Positions 29,189-37,703 of a stretch of 64,000 bases of DNA are shown one piece after another. Location: the NCBI GenBank assembly GCA_963818885.1, contig CAWFTP010000001.1:1108337-1172336 (forward strand), written 5' to 3'. The notes beneath the pieces were generated by a model. That model made no database searches. It saw only the letters and a program-made list of their open reading frames with translations, and had not been told where the DNA came from. Each line of letters starts with the position of its first letter. Within the stretch, counting starts at the first letter, position 1. The stretch is from DATFDN01 sp963818885. Lineage in GTDB: Bacteria; Pseudomonadota; Alphaproteobacteria; Acetobacterales; Acetobacteraceae. The position numbers and the translations under genes were made by a program.

Positions 29189-29671
29189 CTATCGCTGCGC
29201 GATCGCGCGCGCCTCGGTCAGCACCGTCGGCGGCAACCAGGCGCGGGTTACCTGCCACTCGGCCCCGCGGAGCTGGACCCTGAGGCGCACAGTTCCGAGG
29301 TCCACGATTGCCGCGAAGGGTCCCTCGGGCCAGACGCCGCGGAAGCGCGGCAAGGGGTCGGCGTGGTCGCGACCATCGACGGCATGCAGCGCGGCCATGA
29401 CATTTTCCGGCGTCATTGCCGTCTTCACCGCGACGGTGCGCAGAAACGACGCGCCAAACGGTGCGAGCTGATCCTTATCGCCGCTGGCCAGATCAAACTC
29501 CAGCCCCTGGCGGACTTCGGGCCAATCGACCATTGCGCGCAGCGCCGTCGTGTCGCCCCGCGCGACCGCCTGGTCCAGCCGATAGAGCATGACGCATGGA
29601 TAGACGACGTAGCCGAGACCCGTAAGTACTGTGCCGGTCAGCGCGACCATCGTCCACGCTTTCGCGCCCAT
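29189..29671 (-). CDS. DUF2939 membrane-anchored protein
   Basis: Protein of 160 residues with one N-terminal helix (residues 6-27) and the DUF2939 pattern YPCVMLYRLDQAVARGDTTALRAMVDWPEVRQGL (about residues 23-56). Function unknown; the C-terminal part is likely periplasmic. Start ATG 29671. The 206 bp upstream, to 29877, show nothing recognisable. Confidence 0.75.
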   Translation of the reverse strand: MGAKAWTMVALTGTVLTGLGYVVYPCVMLYRLDQAVARGDTTALRAMVDWPEVRQGLEFDLASGDKDQLAPFGASFLRTVAVKTAMTPENVMAALHAVDGRDHADPLPRFRGVWPEGPFAAIVDLGTVRLRVQLRGAEWQVTRAWLPPTVLTEARAIAQR

Positions 29672-29877
29672 GTCTTACTCCGTCGAGGGGTAGTCCGACT
29701 CGCCTGCGATCGTGGCGGGAGAAAGGAGCCTACCGGTACGATCCGGTAAGGGAAAGGGACGGCCCGGCGTGACGCGGTCACGACTCACTCGGCCGCCTCC
29801 ACGTGGCGAGGAGTTGATCGGGGCGACGCGCGGCATGCGCCACCATGCCGGGCAAAGGTAAAGGCTTCGTAGCCGCG

Positions 29878-30864
29878 TTAGGCTCTCGTGAGGTCGGCGA
29901 GCAGGGGCATCGCCTCCAGGGCGAACCAGGCGATCTGCCGGTCGCGATCCTCATAGGGACCGACGAAGTCGAGCACGATGTGGCGCACACCGGCCGCGTG
30001 GAACGCGCGGACACGCTCAGCCACCTGCGCCGGCGTGCCCAAGGCGCAGTATTTCTGCGCCGCCCTTCGGAAATCCATCGCGTAGCGTACCGACAGCGCG
30101 GCGGTGGCCGCGTCCAGCGCCACCTCGTAGCTCGCATCCATCCGGGTGAACAGCAGGTGTCCGGTGCCAAAGCGCGCCGGCTTGCGCCCGGCTCGCTGCA
30201 TCGCCGCTTCGATCCCGGCAAGCGCCTCGGCGTACATCTCGGGCGTCACGACGTAGGAAATGTAGCCATCGCCGAGCCGCCCGGTGCGCGCGAGCGCGCT
30301 CTTGCTGCGCCCGCCGAACCAGATCGGCGGCCCGCCCGCCTGCCGCGGCGGGGGGCGCATCGCGACATCGCGAAAGCCGCCGTAGAAGCCGCCCTCGTGG
30401 CTGACCGGCGCGCCGGACCACAGCTCGCGGAGCAGCGTCACGCCCTCGGTCAGGCGGGCGCCTCGCTCCGCGATCGGCACGCCGCACACCGCGTATTCCT
30501 GCGGGAACTCGCCGCCGACGCCGACGCCGAAGATCAGCCGCCCTTCGGTCAGATGGTCCAGTGTCGCGACCTGCTTGGCGACCGGCGCCGGGTGGCGCAG
30601 CGGCAGCAGATAGACGCCGACGCCGAGCAGCAGGCGGCGGCTGATAACCGCGACCTGGGCGAGCTGGAGAAGCGGATCGAGGATCGGGATCGCGAAGGAC
30701 ACGTGATCGCCGGTCCAGAGCGAATCATAGCCGCTGCGATCGACCAGCTCGACGAGGGAGACCAGCTCGTCGATCCGCGGCTCCCATGGCGCGGTCGCGG
30801 GCTCCGTCCGCCGGTGGATGGTCTGCACGCCGATGCGCAGGCGGGTGTCGAGCGGCAGCGTCAT
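29878..30864 (-). CDS. LLM-class (luciferase-like) flavin-dependent oxidoreductase
   Basis: TIM-barrel oxidoreductase of 328 residues using F420 or FMN. Family features: SGYDSLWTGDHVSF, LLLGVGVYLLPLRHPAPVAKQVATLDHLTEGRLIFGVGVGGE, and PIWFGGRSKSAL. The substrate is not predictable. It is divergent from an enoyl-CoA hydratase gene followed by a second LLM enzyme, so the three may serve one catabolic route. Start ATG 30864; about 86 bp separate the divergent starts. Confidence 0.88.
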   Translation of the reverse strand: MTLPLDTRLRIGVQTIHRRTEPATAPWEPRIDELVSLVELVDRSGYDSLWTGDHVSFAIPILDPLLQLAQVAVISRRLLLGVGVYLLPLRHPAPVAKQVATLDHLTEGRLIFGVGVGGEFPQEYAVCGVPIAERGARLTEGVTLLRELWSGAPVSHEGGFYGGFRDVAMRPPPRQAGGPPIWFGGRSKSALARTGRLGDGYISYVVTPEMYAEALAGIEAAMQRAGRKPARFGTGHLLFTRMDASYEVALDAATAALSVRYAMDFRRAAQKYCALGTPAQVAERVRAFHAAGVRHIVLDFVGPYEDRDRQIAWFALEAMPLLADLTRA

Positions 30865-30950
30865 GAGACTGTCCCTTCTCCGTGCCGGCGGAGGTTGCCT
30901 GCCCGGAAGGCGCCAGCCAAGCTCCGCCCTTCAACACGGAGCAACGAATC

Positions 30951-31733
30951 ATGGCGGACACGCTGGAGACGATCGAGGATGGCGTGGCCGTCCTGACCCT
31001 GAACCGGCCGGAGCGGCTAAACGCGCTGTCACAGGATATGCTGGCGGCGCTGCGCGAGGGCCTCGCGCGCCTCGCGGACGACGATTCGGTCGGCGCGATC
31101 GTCATCACCGGCGCGGGCCGCGGATTCTGCGCTGGCGGCGACGTAAAGGACATGGCTCATCGCGGGCACCAGACCTACGAGCAGCGGGTCACGCGCCTGT
31201 CGCGCATGCACGAGTTGCCACGGATGATGCGTCGGCATCCGAAAGTGATCATCGGCATGGTGAACGGGGTTGCGACGGGAGCCGGGCTGGGCCTCGCGAT
31301 GGCCTGCGACCTGCGCATCGCGGCGCGCTCGGCGCGCTTTGGCACCGCTTTCGTGCGCATCGGCTACTCGGGCGATTTTGGCGGGTCGTGGCTGTTGACC
31401 CAGCTTGTCGGGCCGGCGCGGGCGCGGGAGCTTTACCTCACGGGCGAGATCATCGGCGCGACGCGCGCGGAGGAGATCGGGCTGGTGAACCGGGTCGTGG
31501 AGGACGAGGCGTTGCGCGAGGCGACGATGGAGTTCGCGCGCGGCTTCGCCGCCGGCCCGCGCCTCGCGTATCGCTACATCAAGCGCAACCTGAACGCCGC
31601 CGAGACCGAGACGTTGGATGCGGTGTGCGACATCGAGGCGGTGCACCAGGCGCGCACCGGCCTCTCGGAGGACCATCGCGAGGCGGTCAAGGCATTTGGC
31701 GAGAAGCGCTCCCCGGTCTTCAAGGGGCTCTGA
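30951..31733 (+). CDS. Enoyl-CoA hydratase/isomerase family protein
   Basis: Crotonase-fold enzyme of 260 residues acting on acyl-CoA thioesters. Oxyanion-hole motifs are GRGFCAGGDVKDM and GVATGAGLGLAMACDLRIA. The usual first Glu position of hydratases reads RIGYSGDFGGSWLL, with Asp in the second acid position, so it may be a hydratase, isomerase or other crotonase. ATG 30951 was preferred over an upstream in-frame start because homology begins at ADTLETIEDGVAVLTLNRP. The next gene starts 1 bp after its stop. Confidence 0.9.
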   Translation: MADTLETIEDGVAVLTLNRPERLNALSQDMLAALREGLARLADDDSVGAIVITGAGRGFCAGGDVKDMAHRGHQTYEQRVTRLSRMHELPRMMRRHPKVIIGMVNGVATGAGLGLAMACDLRIAARSARFGTAFVRIGYSGDFGGSWLLTQLVGPARARELYLTGEIIGATRAEEIGLVNRVVEDEALREATMEFARGFAAGPRLAYRYIKRNLNAAETETLDAVCDIEAVHQARTGLSEDHREAVKAFGEKRSPVFKGL

Positions 31734-31734
31734 C

Positions 31735-32769
31735 ATGCGGGTGATGGCGAACCTGCCGCAGGACGATCTGCGGCAGGTGCCCGATGCGGCTCGCGCGGCG
31801 GAGGCGGCAGACTACGACACGCTCCTGACAGCGGAGAACAAGCACGACCCGTTCCTGCCGCACGCGCTGGCCGCGCTTGCCACCGAGCGGGTGGAGCTTG
31901 CGACCTCGGTCGCCATCGCCTTCCCGCGGAGCCCGATGGTGGTCGCCAATGCCGCCTGGGATTTGCAGATCGCCTCACGCGGGCGATTCGTGCTTGGGCT
32001 CGGGCCGCAAATCCGTCCGCACAACGAGCGCCGCTTCTCGGTTCCCTGGTCGGCGCCAGCGCCGCGACTGCGCGAATACGTCAAGGCATTGCGGGCGATC
32101 TGGACGAGCTGGCAGAGCGGCGAGCGGCTGCGCTTCGAGGGCAAGCACTACACATTCACGCTGATGCCGCCCTATTTCGTGCCGCCGTCCTTCGACCTGG
32201 CAATGGTCCCGGTGACGCTAGCCGCGGTCGGTCCGCTTGCGCTGCGCCTCGCCGGCGAAGTCGCCGATGGCGTGCGGCTGCACGGGTTCTGCACCGGACG
32301 ATATCTCGACGCGGTGGTGCTGCCGCTGGTGCAGGAAGGCTTAGCCCGCACCGGGCGGGAGCGGGCGCATTTCGAGATCGCGGGCGGCGGCTTCATCGCG
32401 ACCGGGGCGGACGATGCGGCGGTCGCGCGGACGATGGAGGTGGCGCGCGGGCGGATCGCGTTCTACGGCTCCACGCCCGGCTACTGGCCGGTGCTGGAGA
32501 TGCACGGGCTGCGCGATCTCGGGCGCAAGCTGAATTCGATGTCGAAGGAGGGAAAGTGGACGGAGATGAGCCGCGAAATCTCCGACGGCGTGGTGCATCT
32601 GTTCACCGCGGTCGGCACCCACGCCACGATCGCGGATGCGATCGCACGCCGGTTCGGCGGGCGGGTGGATGCGCTGTCGCTCGCTGCCAACGCGGGCGTT
32701 CCGCCGGAGGTGCTGAGCGAGATCAAGCGCATCCCGTGCGCGTTCGAGGGATTCCGCACGGGGTGGTGA
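31735..32769 (+). CDS. LLM-class F420-type oxidoreductase
   Basis: Second luciferase-like enzyme, 344 residues, with ATSVAIAFPRSPMVVANAAWDLQIASRGRFVLGLGPQI and the late LFTAVGTHATIADAIARRFGGRVD segment (each longer than the core conserved part). ATG 31735 follows the hydratase stop by one base, so the two are co-transcribed. It is only distantly like the LLM enzyme at 29878. Confidence 0.88.
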   Translation: MRVMANLPQDDLRQVPDAARAAEAADYDTLLTAENKHDPFLPHALAALATERVELATSVAIAFPRSPMVVANAAWDLQIASRGRFVLGLGPQIRPHNERRFSVPWSAPAPRLREYVKALRAIWTSWQSGERLRFEGKHYTFTLMPPYFVPPSFDLAMVPVTLAAVGPLALRLAGEVADGVRLHGFCTGRYLDAVVLPLVQEGLARTGRERAHFEIAGGGFIATGADDAAVARTMEVARGRIAFYGSTPGYWPVLEMHGLRDLGRKLNSMSKEGKWTEMSREISDGVVHLFTAVGTHATIADAIARRFGGRVDALSLAANAGVPPEVLSEIKRIPCAFEGFRTGW

Positions 32770-32866
32770 TTGCTCCCTGCCCCTCCCCCTACCCCCTCCC
32801 GCAAGGGGATTATCTAGTTGACAAACGCAGCCCAAGGGGTAGGATGGCGGGCAGGGAGTAACCATC

Positions 32867-33796
32867 ATGTCCGCCGATCTACAAGCCCCCGCCTTTACCG
32901 ACAACAATGCAGCCCGCGAGGCGATGGAGGCCGTCCTGTGGCCGCATGGTCCCGTGTGCCCGCACTGCGGCTCGCTTGAGCGGATCGGCAAGGTAAGCGG
33001 CAAGTCGGCGCGCCCCGGCCTCTATTACTGCGGCGAGTGCAAGCGCCAGTTCACGGTCACGGTCGGGACGATCTTCGAACGATCCAAGGTGCCCCTGAGC
33101 AAGTGGTGGCTAGCCGTCCACCTGACGGCGTCGTCCAAGAAGGGAATGTCGGCGCACCAGCTGCATCGGATGCTTGGCGTGACCTATCAAACCGCCTGGT
33201 TCATGGAGCACCGCATCCGCGAGGCGATGCGTCCTGGTGGCTCGCTTCCGCCGCTTGGCGGAGAAGGCGAGACGGTCGAGATCGACGAGACCTACATCGG
33301 CACTAAGGATGGCTACCCCAAGACGCGCCAAGGCTATGCCCACAAGCGCGTCGTGATGACGCTCGTTCAACGCCGAGGCTCGGCCCGCTCCTTTCATGTG
33401 GACGGCACAAGCGCCAAGGACCTGCTGCCGATCATCAAGGAGCACGTGCATCCTGGCTCCCGCGTGATGACCGATGAGGCGGGCCAATACGCGCACCTGA
33501 GCAAACTCTTTACCGAGCATGGCTTCACCAGCCATAGCAAGGGCGAGTACGTCCGCGGCGACGTGCATACGAACACGGTCGAGGGCTTCTACAGTGTGTT
33601 CAAGCGCGGCATGAAGGGCGTCTATCAGCACTGCGCCGAGAAGCACCTGCATCGCTACGTTTCGGAATTCGACTTCCGCTACAGCGCGCGCTCGGCGCTA
33701 GGAGTGGAGGACGCGGAACGCGCGGCGATGGTGATGCGTGGCGCGGCCGGCAAGCGTCTGATGTATCGGCGGACTGACGACGCCAGTGCCACCTAG
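32867..33796 (+). CDS. IS1595-family transposase
   Basis: Transposase of 309 residues. The N-terminal zinc ribbon has CPHCGS and CGECKRQF (about residues 28-60). The DDE-like domain has EIDETYIG, VMTDEAGQY and HTNTVEGFYSVFKRGMKG. Start ATG 32867 after a GGGAG ribosome site. Frame intact. The last bases overlap the stop of an antisense small ORF. Confidence 0.93.
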   Translation: MSADLQAPAFTDNNAAREAMEAVLWPHGPVCPHCGSLERIGKVSGKSARPGLYYCGECKRQFTVTVGTIFERSKVPLSKWWLAVHLTASSKKGMSAHQLHRMLGVTYQTAWFMEHRIREAMRPGGSLPPLGGEGETVEIDETYIGTKDGYPKTRQGYAHKRVVMTLVQRRGSARSFHVDGTSAKDLLPIIKEHVHPGSRVMTDEAGQYAHLSKLFTEHGFTSHSKGEYVRGDVHTNTVEGFYSVFKRGMKGVYQHCAEKHLHRYVSEFDFRYSARSALGVEDAERAAMVMRGAAGKRLMYRRTDDASAT

Positions 33797-33969
33797 GCGC
33801 CGTGGGAAGGCGTAGCATGGTCGCGGCGCTCTTTCTCCCGCCGCCGCCGCTGCGCCTCGGCCCGCGCTCCCGTGGGTTTGGGCGCGGCCTTCTGCGGCTC
33901 GGGTTTCATGCGTAGTAGGCGCCGCATGATGGCTTTTTCCCTGGGCGATATGGTAGCCAACTCGGTCAT
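33793..33969 (-). CDS. Small basic protein inside the IS1595 element
   Basis: Encodes 58 residues, MTELATISPREKAIMRRLLR followed by a Lys/Arg/Pro-rich tail ending ATPSHGA. It is antisense to the transposase end (stop codons overlap) and its start codon abuts the passenger gene's start. The ordered N-terminal half, then RRRRREKERR, looks like a real small DNA- or RNA-binding protein rather than noise. No ribosome site is clear. Function unknown. Confidence 0.45.
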   Translation of the reverse strand: MTELATISPREKAIMRRLLRMKPEPQKAAPKPTGARAEAQRRRREKERRDHATPSHGA

Positions 33970-33972
33970 GTG

Positions 33973-34707
33973 ATGCGTGACGACCTCCTAGATGCGCAGG
34001 CATGCGTTGATTGGGGCGAATCCCAACTCCCAGTCCTCTCTGGGAGGTTCCATGCCTGGAGGGGAGAGAACGTTTATACCTCTGTTGTAAATCTCAATCC
34101 GCAATCTGGAAAGCAAGCCCTTGTGGCGCATACAAAAGAGCCACTTCCTCCCATCTTCAATGCCGAGGCCGGTGCGATTATCGGCTCCTTCCGGAGCGCA
34201 CTTGACCTGCTTGCCGCGTCCCTGGCCAAGCGCAACGGCGTGACGCCTAGTCACGATACGCACTTCCCCGTTTTCCGCTCCCAGAACGACTTCCTTGATC
34301 CAGTGAACGGGATAGAAAGCAAAAAGTGGCTCTCCGCTCGGGAACGCGGAATCATCAAAGCGATGCACCCCTACCCTGGTGGTAATGACCTCCTCTGGTC
34401 CCTCCATCAGTTGGACATTTTGCGTAAGCACGAAAGGCTGATCGAACTCGTTGCGGAACCACGTATCGTAATGATACTCGGTAGACGAGACCAAGAAATC
34501 ACAGGAGTGAACGAGCCGAAGCGCCTCGAAAACGAAACCGTACTGTTCGAATTCACCAGAGACACACCTCAACCCGACACCGAGATCGCCGTCGCGATAG
34601 CTTTCAACGAACTCGGTCTGGGAATATATCGCCATCCTTTTTTTGAAACGCTCGTTTCGTTCCAACGCTTCGTCGCTAACGTCATCGGAGACTTTGATGA
34701 TGGATAA
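33973..34707 (+). CDS. Passenger gene of IS1595 element, unknown function
   Basis: Predicted soluble protein of 244 residues, not assigned to a named family. Features: DDLLDAQACVDW at the start, RSALDLLAASLAKRNG near residue 75, THFPVF near 97 and LHQLDILRKHERL near 145-157. The combination of an RSALD-type helix, a FP(V/I)F turn and a helix ending KHERL is one I associate with uncharacterised proteins carried near mobile elements. Base composition is visibly less GC-rich than the neighbouring genes, suggesting transfer with the element. GTG 33970 is an alternative start. A defence or maintenance role is speculation. Confidence 0.65.
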   Translation: MRDDLLDAQACVDWGESQLPVLSGRFHAWRGENVYTSVVNLNPQSGKQALVAHTKEPLPPIFNAEAGAIIGSFRSALDLLAASLAKRNGVTPSHDTHFPVFRSQNDFLDPVNGIESKKWLSARERGIIKAMHPYPGGNDLLWSLHQLDILRKHERLIELVAEPRIVMILGRRDQEITGVNEPKRLENETVLFEFTRDTPQPDTEIAVAIAFNELGLGIYRHPFFETLVSFQRFVANVIGDFDDG

Positions 34708-34852
34708 ATCGGCAGCCGGCCTGTCACGCAGCCCGCACTCTACATCATGTCCCGCGTTTGTCATCTAGATATTCCCCTCCCGCAAGGGGAGAGGGGACCA
34801 CCCACATTGTCCCCCCTCCCCTTGCGGGAGGGGGTAGGGGGAGGGGCCAGCG

Positions 34853-36007
34853 CTACCGCAACGGCCGGAAGAAAGCGGCTACGTCGGTGGCCAACGCTTC
34901 CGGCTGCTCCATCGCCGCGAAATGCCCGCCGCGCGGCATCGGGGTCCAGCGGCGGATGTCGGTGTAGGTCTTCTCGGCGATGCTGCGGGGCGGGCGGCGG
35001 ATTTCGCGCGGGAGCGCCGCGTAGCCCATCGGCACGTCCACCGTCCGCCCCTCGGGGACCGGCCACGGCCCGTGCATGCGCGCATAATAGGGGAAGAACG
35101 AGGCGCCGATGCAGCCGGTGAACCAGTAGAGCGAGATGTTCGCGAGCATGTGGTCGCGGCTGATCGCGCTCTCGATGGTGCCGTCATTGTCGCTCCAGGC
35201 GCGGAACTTCTCGGCGATCCATGCGGCGAGGCCGAGCGGGCTGTCGGTCAGCGCGAAAGCGAGCGTCTGCGGCCGCGTGCCCTGGATCCAGGCGTAGCCC
35301 ACCTCCTCGCGCTGCCAGTGGGCGACCTCCTCGAAATAGCGCCGCTCCTCCTCGGTCGGATCGGCGGGCGGCTTCGTGTCCGGACGCAGTGCCAGCATGT
35401 TGAGATGGATACCGAGCAGCTTGTCCGGATGCTGCACGCCGAGCGCGGACGCGGTGAACGCGCCCCAGTCGCCGCCCTGCGCGGCGAAGCGTTTGTGGCC
35501 GAGCACCGTGGTCATCAGCTCGGCGAGGCAATCCGCGATCGCCGGGATGCCCATGCGCGTCTGGCCCGGCGTGAAGGAGAGCCCGTAGCCGGGCAGCGAC
35601 GGCGCGATGACGGTGAAGGCATCGGCCGGGTCACCGCCATGCGCGGCGGGGTCGGTCAGCCGCGGAATCACATCGAGGAACTCGAACACCGAGCCGGGCC
35701 AGCCATGCATCAGCAGCAGCGGCAGGGGCGCCGGGCCTTTACCGGGGACGTGCAGGTAGTGCAGGTCGATGCCGTGTAGCGGAACCTTGAACTGCGGGAA
35801 GACATTGAGAGCGGCTTCTTGCGTCCGCCAGTCGAACTTGGTGCGCCAGTATTCGGTGAGGCCGCGCATGTAGTCGAGGCTGGCGCCGTAGCTCCAGGGC
35901 GCGACCGGCGCTTCGTCGGGGAATCGGGCGCGCGCAAGCCGCTCGCGCAGATCGGCGATCGCGGCGTCTGGGATCGCAAGCCGGAAGGGTTCGGGCCGTG
36001 TAGGCAT
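34853..36007 (-). CDS. Epoxide hydrolase (EHN-domain alpha/beta hydrolase)
   Basis: Hydrolyses epoxides to diols, probably in the cytosol. 384 residues: N-terminal epoxide-hydrolase lid domain (about 1-110), oxyanion motif HGWPGS, nucleophile Asp in AAQGGDWGAF, and the catalytic His in MPRGGHFAAMEQPE. Start ATG 36007. It lies 4 bp from the end of the molybdoenzyme membrane subunit on the same strand, so it may be the last gene of that operon. Confidence 0.92.
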   Translation of the reverse strand: MPTRPEPFRLAIPDAAIADLRERLARARFPDEAPVAPWSYGASLDYMRGLTEYWRTKFDWRTQEAALNVFPQFKVPLHGIDLHYLHVPGKGPAPLPLLLMHGWPGSVFEFLDVIPRLTDPAAHGGDPADAFTVIAPSLPGYGLSFTPGQTRMGIPAIADCLAELMTTVLGHKRFAAQGGDWGAFTASALGVQHPDKLLGIHLNMLALRPDTKPPADPTEEERRYFEEVAHWQREEVGYAWIQGTRPQTLAFALTDSPLGLAAWIAEKFRAWSDNDGTIESAISRDHMLANISLYWFTGCIGASFFPYYARMHGPWPVPEGRTVDVPMGYAALPREIRRPPRSIAEKTYTDIRRWTPMPRGGHFAAMEQPEALATDVAAFFRPLR

Positions 36008-36011
36008 AGCG

Positions 36012-36969
36012 TCACCTCCCCGTGTCAGGACGACCGTAATACAGCGTCACCGTGTGCGTCGCCTGGGCGAAGAACAGCCAGCGTTCGATGTAGAGGCCCG
36101 CAAGCGCGCTGGCGGCGGCCAGCGGGAGCAGGATGCGGGCGGGCAGGCCGGCGAGGATCGCGCCGATGATCAGCAGCACCACCGGGACGGCGAACCCGAG
36201 GCCGAGCGCGATGGCGCGCAGCGGCCTCGCGTGCTTGCGCCCGATGCGGAAGCCCATCTCGCGCAGCAGGTAGTTCTCCTCGGAATTGGGGGATTCGAGC
36301 ATCCGTACCGGGCCGAGCCAGCCGAGGCCGGTCGCGCTCTCGATCGTGCTAGCGGGCCGGGCTGTCGCCATCGCGCGCCAGTACGCGAGCTTGCCGATCG
36401 CGCCAACGATCCCGGCGACGATCGCGATGATGCCGGCGATGCGCGCCGCTGGCGCCTCCCAGAAGATCGTCAGTGCGGCAAGACAGGCGGCGCCGCTGAA
36501 TGCGGCGAGCAGCAGGTAGTTCGGCAGCACGTAGCCATTGTGCCAATGGCGAATCGGCTTGAGCGAGGCGTAGATCATCGCCGTGCAGATGACCGTCACC
36601 ACCCCCATGATCGCGGCGAGCAGCCCGAAGGCGCGGGTGACCGGCGCCGCCCCGCCAGCAATCGGCCAGGCGGCGAAGAACGCGGCGGCCGGCAGAAAGG
36701 TCACCGGCGAGGCGACGCCCTCGCGCGACAGCCACGAGGTCCGCCATTGCGAGATGGCGCGCCACGCCCGCTCCGGCCGGCCCAGGTGAAATGTCGAGGC
36801 GATCAGCCCGAGGCTCGCCAGCACCATCGCGACGCCGATCCCGATCGGCCCGAACCAGCTGCGCGTCCGGCATCACCCCGGCGGCGTCGAACACGCCCAG
36901 CCAGAACAGCATTCCGTAGCCGGCGCCCGAGGCGGTGGTGAAGAAGATGACGGAGAGGGCGGGCTTCAC
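36012..36969 (-). CDS. DmsC/NrfD-like membrane anchor of molybdoenzyme (one frameshift)
   Basis: Polytopic quinone-reacting subunit of a DMSO-reductase-type complex. It starts at GTG 36969 (KPALSVIFFTTASGAGYGML), overlapping the stop of the iron-sulphur gene as GTGA. After about 35 residues the frame shifts near 36865, then continues (SLGLIASTFHLGRPERAW, HWHNGYVLPNYLLLAAFSG) with about eight membrane helices. FHLGRPERAW is the typical DmsC signature. One missing or extra base explains the break. Confidence 0.85.
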
Positions 36970-37697
36970 CGGCTGAGCACCCGGTCGATCCAGCGCATCA
37001 CGGCGTTGCTGCCCTCGCGTGGCGGCGGAGGCTCGGCAGGCGGTGGCGTGGGACGCTTGCGCGGCGGCAGGTATTTGTTGACCGGCTTGTAGCCCGTCTC
37101 CGGCATCAGGTCGTAGCCGCCGCGCTCGGCGACCAGGCGCGAGACGGCGCTGTCCGGATCGCCCAGATCGCCGAAATGCCGCGCGCTGGCGGGACAGGTC
37201 GCGACGCAGGCGGGCACGCGCGCCGCCTCCGGAATGTTCTCGTTGTAGATGCGGTCGATGCAGAGCGTGCACTTCCTCATCACGCCCTGGTCCTCGTCGA
37301 ACTCGCGCGCGCCATATGGGCACGCCCAGGCGCAGAGCTGGCATCCGATGCAGATCTCGGCATTGACCAGCACGATCCCGTCCTCGGCGCGCTTATAGCT
37401 CGCGCCGGTCGGGCAGACGGTGACGCATTCCGGCTGCTCGCAATGCAGGCAGGAGCGCGGGAAGTGCACGGTGCGGCTCTCCGCCCCAAGTCCCGCCTCG
37501 TAGGTGTGCACGCGGTTGAGCCAGACGCCCTGCGGCTTTTCCTGATATGGATCGAAATCCGTCAGCGGCCCGGGATGGCCGGACGTGTTCCACTCCTTGC
37601 AGTTCACCGCGCAGGCGTGGCAGCCGACGCAGGTATCGAGGTCGATGACGAGGCCGAGCTTCTTCTGCCCGGGCACCTGGGCGGGGATCGCGGTCAT
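36966..37697 (-). CDS. Four-cluster ferredoxin-type iron-sulphur subunit (DmsB-like)
   Basis: Electron-transfer subunit of 243 residues. Four cysteine groups are complete: CVGCHACAVNCKEWN, CLHCEQPECVTVCPTGA, CIGCQLCAWACPYGA and CTLCIDR with CVATCPASA. No signal peptide. It sits between the catalytic and membrane subunits and overlaps the latter. The proline-rich C-terminal stretch is a variable linker. Confidence 0.94.
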   Translation of the reverse strand: MTAIPAQVPGQKKLGLVIDLDTCVGCHACAVNCKEWNTSGHPGPLTDFDPYQEKPQGVWLNRVHTYEAGLGAESRTVHFPRSCLHCEQPECVTVCPTGASYKRAEDGIVLVNAEICIGCQLCAWACPYGAREFDEDQGVMRKCTLCIDRIYNENIPEAARVPACVATCPASARHFGDLGDPDSAVSRLVAERGGYDLMPETGYKPVNKYLPPRKRPTPPPAEPPPPREGSNAVMRWIDRVLSR

Positions 37698-37703
37698 CTC
37701 ACC

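Larger units (their letters stand above)
32805..34777 (+). mobile_element. Complete IS1595-family transposon with passenger gene, 1973 bp
   Basis: Terminal inverted repeats of 24 bp match at 22 positions (outer part GGGGAWTATCTAG, inner part GACAAACGC) at 32805-32828 and 34754-34777. Direct repeats TCCCGCAA at 32797-32804 and 34778-34785 are an exact 8-bp target duplication, the size typical of IS1595. Contents: transposase, a 58-residue antisense ORF and a 244-residue passenger gene of lower GC content. The intact ends, duplication and transposase imply a recent insertion. Confidence 0.88.
32779..34847. repeat. REPIN (two facing family-B REPs) split by the IS1595-type element
   Basis: Left arm starts at 32779 and runs to 32804; the right arm is 34816-34847. 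Removing the insertion and one copy of its target duplication rejoins CCCCTCCCGCAA with GGGGAGAGGGG and restores two arms of 32 bp that are exact reverse complements, separated by about 28 nt. It sits between the LLM gene and the epoxide hydrolase gene. Confidence 0.75.

Noticed and set aside
33988..34764. Long minus-strand ORF opposite the transposon passenger
   Set aside because: It has no recognisable domain and overlaps the terminal inverted repeat; the plus-strand frame has the better motif content and start.
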